The position numbers and the translations under genes were made by a program. The notes under the pieces were generated by a model. That model saw only the letters and a list, made by a program, of their open reading frames with translations. It made no database searches and was not told where the DNA came from. A stretch of 64,000 bases of DNA from positions 1,674,001 through 1,738,000 of the forward strand of contig WACJ01000503.1 of NCBI GenBank assembly GCA_008973525.1, written 5' to 3'. Origin of the DNA: Stenopsyche tienmushanensis. Lineage: Eukaryota; Arthropoda; Insecta; Trichoptera; Stenopsychidae. Positions 60,171-64,000 of the stretch are shown piece by piece; within the stretch, counting starts at the first letter, position 1, and the number at the start of each line of letters is the position of its first letter.

Positions 60171-61530
60171 ACATATCAAACTTTCGTTTATATCTTCACC
60201 TCGAAGATCCAGCCATCTTCAAACATTCCATTGATCAACATTTAAATGGCTTCCTATATCATAATTTTATTTTTAGCGTTGCTTATATTCTACATATATA
60301 AAATTAAATGCAGTTTAAAACACTGAAAAAATTGATAAATTATTGAAAATGTAGCGTTTGTTGTTTACAATTCAATGACACCCTGTTTTATAATGTTCAT
60401 TAAATTGGCCTAAAATTTGCATTAAATGGATCACTGAGAGCGGATGTGCTTATGAATTTTAACCATAATAAATAAGATAACCTATTAAAATATTACAAAA
60501 TATTCAAAACCAATCGTTTTCAAAAAAAAAAATTATATCATTCGTTAATGAAAAAAAAAATCATGTATTTATAAATTTTAACGCTGTTCATTTAATACTT
60601 CTTCATTCTTATTAACAATGATTTAAAACACTATACAAATGGTCTATAATAAATAATACTGTCTTCATTGTTATTTCTTTCCAGCAACGATTGCATTTAA
60701 TATTGTAGTATTTCATCGTTAAAATATCTTCAATATTGTCACGTTTTGGCAAAAGCAATAACTTTGTAAATTGTTGTGGCTATAGAAACGTTAGTTCTAA
60801 TTCATTCAGGCTTTAATATTTTCATTGCACCTGGATACACATTGTTTTCAATCCTTCCCAATTATTTTAATGCACCCATATGTAGATCCGAAGTTGATTA
60901 ATTTAGTCTGCTTGCTGAAGAATAGTTAGAGCATAATTGGCTTCAATTCCAACAGCAAAATCATCATCTATGCACTGACAGAATCTCGACTCTCCGAAGG
61001 TATCTTTATCTCCTACATCTATTAATTTTAATACAATTTGTGAGACAATCCTTTTTTAATTCCATCTCCAATTATTCGATTCAATTTTTTTAAAGTCCAT
61101 GTATTAAATGCTCTTATCTGCCCACCATTCATAGCGTATTACGTTTTTAAATATTTAATAGCGGTTTAAGGATATAAATTCGCTTATTATTTTAAAATTA
61201 GATTTAAAACTTAGACAAGAAATATGCCTAAATTATCCTTCGCTGCTCTTGTGTATTTAATAAAAATTCACAGGAAATCTGACTTCCCTTTGTATTCAAT
61301 GTATCGTGTGTAACCAAATTTTGTCCACATTTTCCAAATAATTCAATTTTAAAAAATTCTTTAAGTGTCTTTATTTTTTTTTTCGTTGCTTTGATTGCTT
61401 TCATTATCTGCAGCAATTGTGTGCAATTGTGCACATATCTTCAATTATCATAAATTCACCATACTTCAACTTACCTTATACCAATAAATACTGCTAAGAA
61501 TTATAGAGTTTGGGTATCGTTCAAGGAAAA
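60171..61530. other. AT-rich stretch, nothing recognised
   Basis: A strong acceptor-like tract (ttgttatttctttccag, AG at 60683-60684) has no convincing donor in the next 150 bases. No gene is called. Confidence 0.5.
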
Positions 61531-61535
61531 TAAAA

Positions 61536-62275
61536 CAGTGTACTCTCGATTATCCGAGTGCGGATTATCCGTGCCTGAAAAATATTAATTTAAAAAAATA
61601 ATTTTTGATACTCGGATAATAAAGTCATTCCTGAATAGTACTTAGGTTTTTATATACAGAGATCAAAATTAAATAAATAAAACCTCTTTAAAGCGATAGG
61701 GAATGATGCTTATATCTTATCTACCAAAACAAACACCTGTTGTACCATGTTTTAATTACCTTGATTTTCAAAGCAACCGAGCAAAAGCTTAAGAAGTCTT
61801 GTTATACGATGCAGAAATCACAACGAGAGTAAGATTGTAAAAATGGACCCGGGGTGATAAAAGCGATACACATGGCTTGATAACTAAAACTTTAACTGTG
61901 TATGATGAGATGATCGCGTATTTGCGAGCGAATTCCTATGATTCAGAAAACGCTGCGGAGGGGCCTATGAACAATCAGTTTAACACTCTCGTCGCCCAAC
62001 ATGTCGCCCACAACATATCTGTCTCTCTTCGAGCTCAACGTACAAGAGTGCTCTTTCTGATTCATAGGAATTCTCTCGCAAATACGTGATCATCCTACAA
62101 TACAGGGTTAACTATGAGCTTTTTTCTTCATTAATAATAAGTATAAAATTATGAAATAAAAACTTGTATTTTAAATATGATATCATAATCAAAACCAAGC
62201 AGAAATTTGATGATTTAGATTATCCGTAGTTTGTTCCTCTCAAGCAGTCTCCCGGATAATCTATCGAGGATACTG
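61536..62275. mobile_element. pogo/Tigger-like MITE
   Basis: The left end is cagtgtactctcgattatcc (from 61536), followed by a second 'cggattatccgtg' word. The right end, read on the minus strand, is cagtatcctcgatagattat then 'ccgggag', with a second 'ctacggataatct' word inside. CAGT start, 'CTCGATTATCCG' core and doubled inner words are characteristic of pogo/Tigger/Jerky-related ends. The 740-bp interior has no transposase, but it holds the long inverted repeat at 61907-62096. No clear TA target duplication is visible at the present edges. Confidence 0.7.
61907..62096. repeat. 43-bp inverted repeat (hairpin) with 104-bp loop
   Basis: The arm at 61907-61949 and the arm at 62054-62096 are reverse complements at 38 of 43 positions, by manual alignment. 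The core is cgtatttgcgag plus aattcctatga. The loop is GC-raised. The unit differs in composition from the surrounding MITE, so it may be a nested small element or a foldback transcript source. In a transcript it could form a long hairpin. Confidence 0.85.
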
Positions 62276-62745
62276 CCCTGAGTATCTTGGCATCTTGACT
62301 CGAAAACGGCTAGGCGTATTTTAATAACCTCGACCATCCAAGGATTTTCTCAAGAAACTTATTTCTAAATGTATCTTTTTACAAACGTAATTCTCAATCG
62401 ACCATTTAATACATGTAATGTAATTTTTGAATTTCAAATAGTTTAAAAATTTGTGAATAAATATTTTGATAAAAGAGTCGTTAAATAAAAAATAATAATC
62501 TTCAAGTATATTCGTACAGTAGACTTCCTTATTAAAATGTTTACTTTGCCGCACTTTTGTACCGTCATTCAACGTAAATTGTTAATCACCTTCCTGCAGA
62601 TCATTCAAGCAGATTGTACGTATATATCAGAAGCAGGGAAGTCAAGTTTTATAACATTAATATCGTTATTTAATATTTATTTTTTGTAGTGGTATGAAAT
62701 TCATTTTTTTTTTTTTGTGGTCAAAATATTGATACTTTGTATTGT
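62276..62745. other. AT-rich stretch, nothing recognised
   Basis: An 83-codon minus-strand frame (62321-62572) is Lys/Asn/Phe-rich and looks like chance. Confidence 0.5.
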
Positions 62746-62749
62746 GGTA

Positions 62750-63240
62750 GAACCTGCTTGTTCAAGGGTTCGAACGGATATTTTCCTTTTTGGAGCTAGA
62801 AGCCACCTGCCCCGGTGGTCGGCCGCCTTTGATAATTATCACGTATAAACAATAGCCGTTTACCGGCCCTCCTGGCGGCCGCGGCCCGCCCTTCGATCCG
62901 CCTGCACCACCAATCTCTCTCTAGTTCTTCTCTGTTCCCCCGAGCTTTAGTTTTCCATCATCTCGACTTAAATTCAGCTAATCGATTTCACGCAAATGGG
63001 TGAATAACGGCGCTGCTGCGACCGGTCAGAAATAATCTCAGAAAACGATGAAAACATCGACAAATTTGCCACGGCAATAAGTCTGCCCATATTTTATCAA
63101 TCGTCGTCCTTATAACTGTAATTGCATTGTTTATTGAATTTGAATCTGTGTTGGGAATCGTTCACGAATTCTCATTGTCATAATAACAACGGCTCTCATA
63201 CAGCGCCAATCAATACGATCTTTCTCGTGGAAAATATGTA
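62750..63240. promoter_or_regulatory. GC/CpG-rich block, possible promoter or enhancer
   Basis: 62800-62950 is among the GC-richest parts of the window ('ctggcggccgcggcccgccc'). It is followed by a pyrimidine-rich stretch. It sits next to a candidate minus-strand exon at 63399-63531 and would be intronic or 3' to it. There is no TATA box or clear start signal. Confidence 0.25.
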
Positions 63241-63398
63241 TTTATTTGGTTTTCATTGGTTACTGACTCCACACTGATCCAGTTCCAATTGGAAATTATC
63301 ATGGAAGTGGACGATCAGAAACCACTCTTCGCCACCGCTATGCAGATGAGTGTCGTGTTGGTGGACTGCTGGGACACTCTGGTCGCGATGAATCTTAC

Positions 63399-63531
63399 AG
63401 ACCAGTAAATCTGCAGGAATACTGGAAGGCTGAAGAGGCCGATCTGGTTTTCGGTCCGTCCGATCTGCCTTCACAGCACGTCACGACCTCGAGTTTTGCC
63501 GCCTTCTTGGTGCGACCGATTTTTTCGACCT
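63399..63531 (-). CDS. Candidate internal exon, unknown protein
   Basis: On the minus strand an acceptor tttctacttccag ends at 63532 and a donor TCT|GTAAGATT ends the segment at 63399, giving a 133-nt exon. Exactly one frame is open throughout, starting VEKIGRTKKAAKLEVV. It has a basic start and several Cys, and I do not recognise it. A different frame stays open past the donor to a stop at 63253 (ending FQLELDQCGVSNQ), so a terminal exon read in that frame is an alternative. The block is GC-raised. If real, it belongs to a gene on the strand opposite to the ratchet sites. Confidence 0.25.
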
Positions 63532-63539
63532 CTGGAAGT

Positions 63540-64000
63540 AGAAACTGCGGTAGGTTCGGTGCTAATATAGCAATCGCTTCTTCTTAAACTATATTGCCGG
63601 ACCGTGTCCTCAATTTCTCGACTTCCCGATTCGCATTCCGATCGTTGACAATTTAAGGACGCGGTGCTCGGGAATTTATGTCGTCTATTCTATATTTGGT
63701 TGCGTATGGCAATCATACGTTTTCATGGGTCAAAGTTCATCCTGTGAATACTGTAACTGTCACATAGTATTCTTGGCACGACACTAACTCTTGCTCCGAT
63801 ATTATCATTTTAGCTAATTTAATTGTTTTTCTTCGTTTTTTTTTTTCATTTATTGTAGTTCAACATATCAAAACTATAAATTATATTTTGACTTAGGGGG
63901 TCATATCACTTAGACGGCCCAAAAAATAAGTAGTTTTTAACAATTTTTTTTCACAGTAAATACACCATATAATGAAATGAATCTTTTTGGGATTTATTGT
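63540..64000. other. Right-edge non-coding stretch
   Basis: 63540-63740 is moderately GC-raised. From 63780 it is AT-rich with T runs. No gene or repeat was recognised. Confidence 0.45.

Noticed and set aside
60668..60690. Strong acceptor ttgttatttctttccag
   Set aside because: No convincing donor within a usual exon length. The only nearby GTAA (ctttgtaaat) is weak.
1..64000. CRISPR arrays, bacterial operons, rRNA genes, phage features
   Set aside because: No regularly spaced repeats, ribosome-binding sites or compact gene order. The sequence is plainly eukaryotic.

Overview
The window is 64 kb of AT-rich eukaryotic DNA, by eye about one-third GC. The mix of degraded hAT, mariner, pogo-like and piggyBac-like DNA transposons, 5'-truncated non-LTR elements, a tRNA-headed SINE and insect-style splice signals points to an insect or other arthropod. 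I cannot name the species. There is no long open reading frame, no rRNA gene, no convincing tRNA gene and no CRISPR array. Nearly everything looks like intronic or intergenic DNA, and most short ORFs are chance.

The strongest non-repeat signal is a set of splice-type sequences on the + strand. Two sites, at 2425/2426 and 30175/30176, have a pyrimidine tract, then CAG, then directly GTGAGT. This is the arrangement of a recursive-splicing ratchet point, known from giant insect introns. Each is followed by a good donor: AAAG|GTAAGT at 2561/2562 and ATT|GTAAGT at 30219/30220. Further right lie a well-framed 42-nt candidate exon (45543-45584) and a 65-nt candidate exon (56539-56603). My reading is that the window covers giant introns of one long + strand gene whose product I cannot identify. 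This rests on splice motifs only.

Layout. 1-11.5 kb: AT-rich DNA with the first ratchet site and several GC-raised islands that may be enhancers. 11.5-12.1 kb: a CpG-rich block with a minus-strand donor, possibly the first exon of a nested gene. 12.3-14.1 kb: a nested repeat cluster in which a hAT element carrying a broken transposase sits inside a SINE. 16.8-17.8 kb: a second hAT family. 22.8-24.8 kb: a candidate minus-strand exon, a dispersed repeat and a SINE. 28-29.4 kb: an 87-bp tandem repeat and a probable solo LTR. 30.2 kb: the second ratchet site. 36.2-39.3 kb: a LINE tail with target duplication, a dispersed repeat, a SINE and a piggyBac-like MITE. 42.4-43.8 kb: two adjacent DNA transposons. 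45.5 kb: the microexon. 47.1-62.3 kb: scattered MITEs, including a pogo-like one with an internal hairpin. 62.7-63.6 kb: a GC-raised block with a candidate minus-strand exon.

Several insertions are certain at the sequence level because both terminal repeats and target-site duplications can be read. Gene-level calls are weak, and their confidence values say so.
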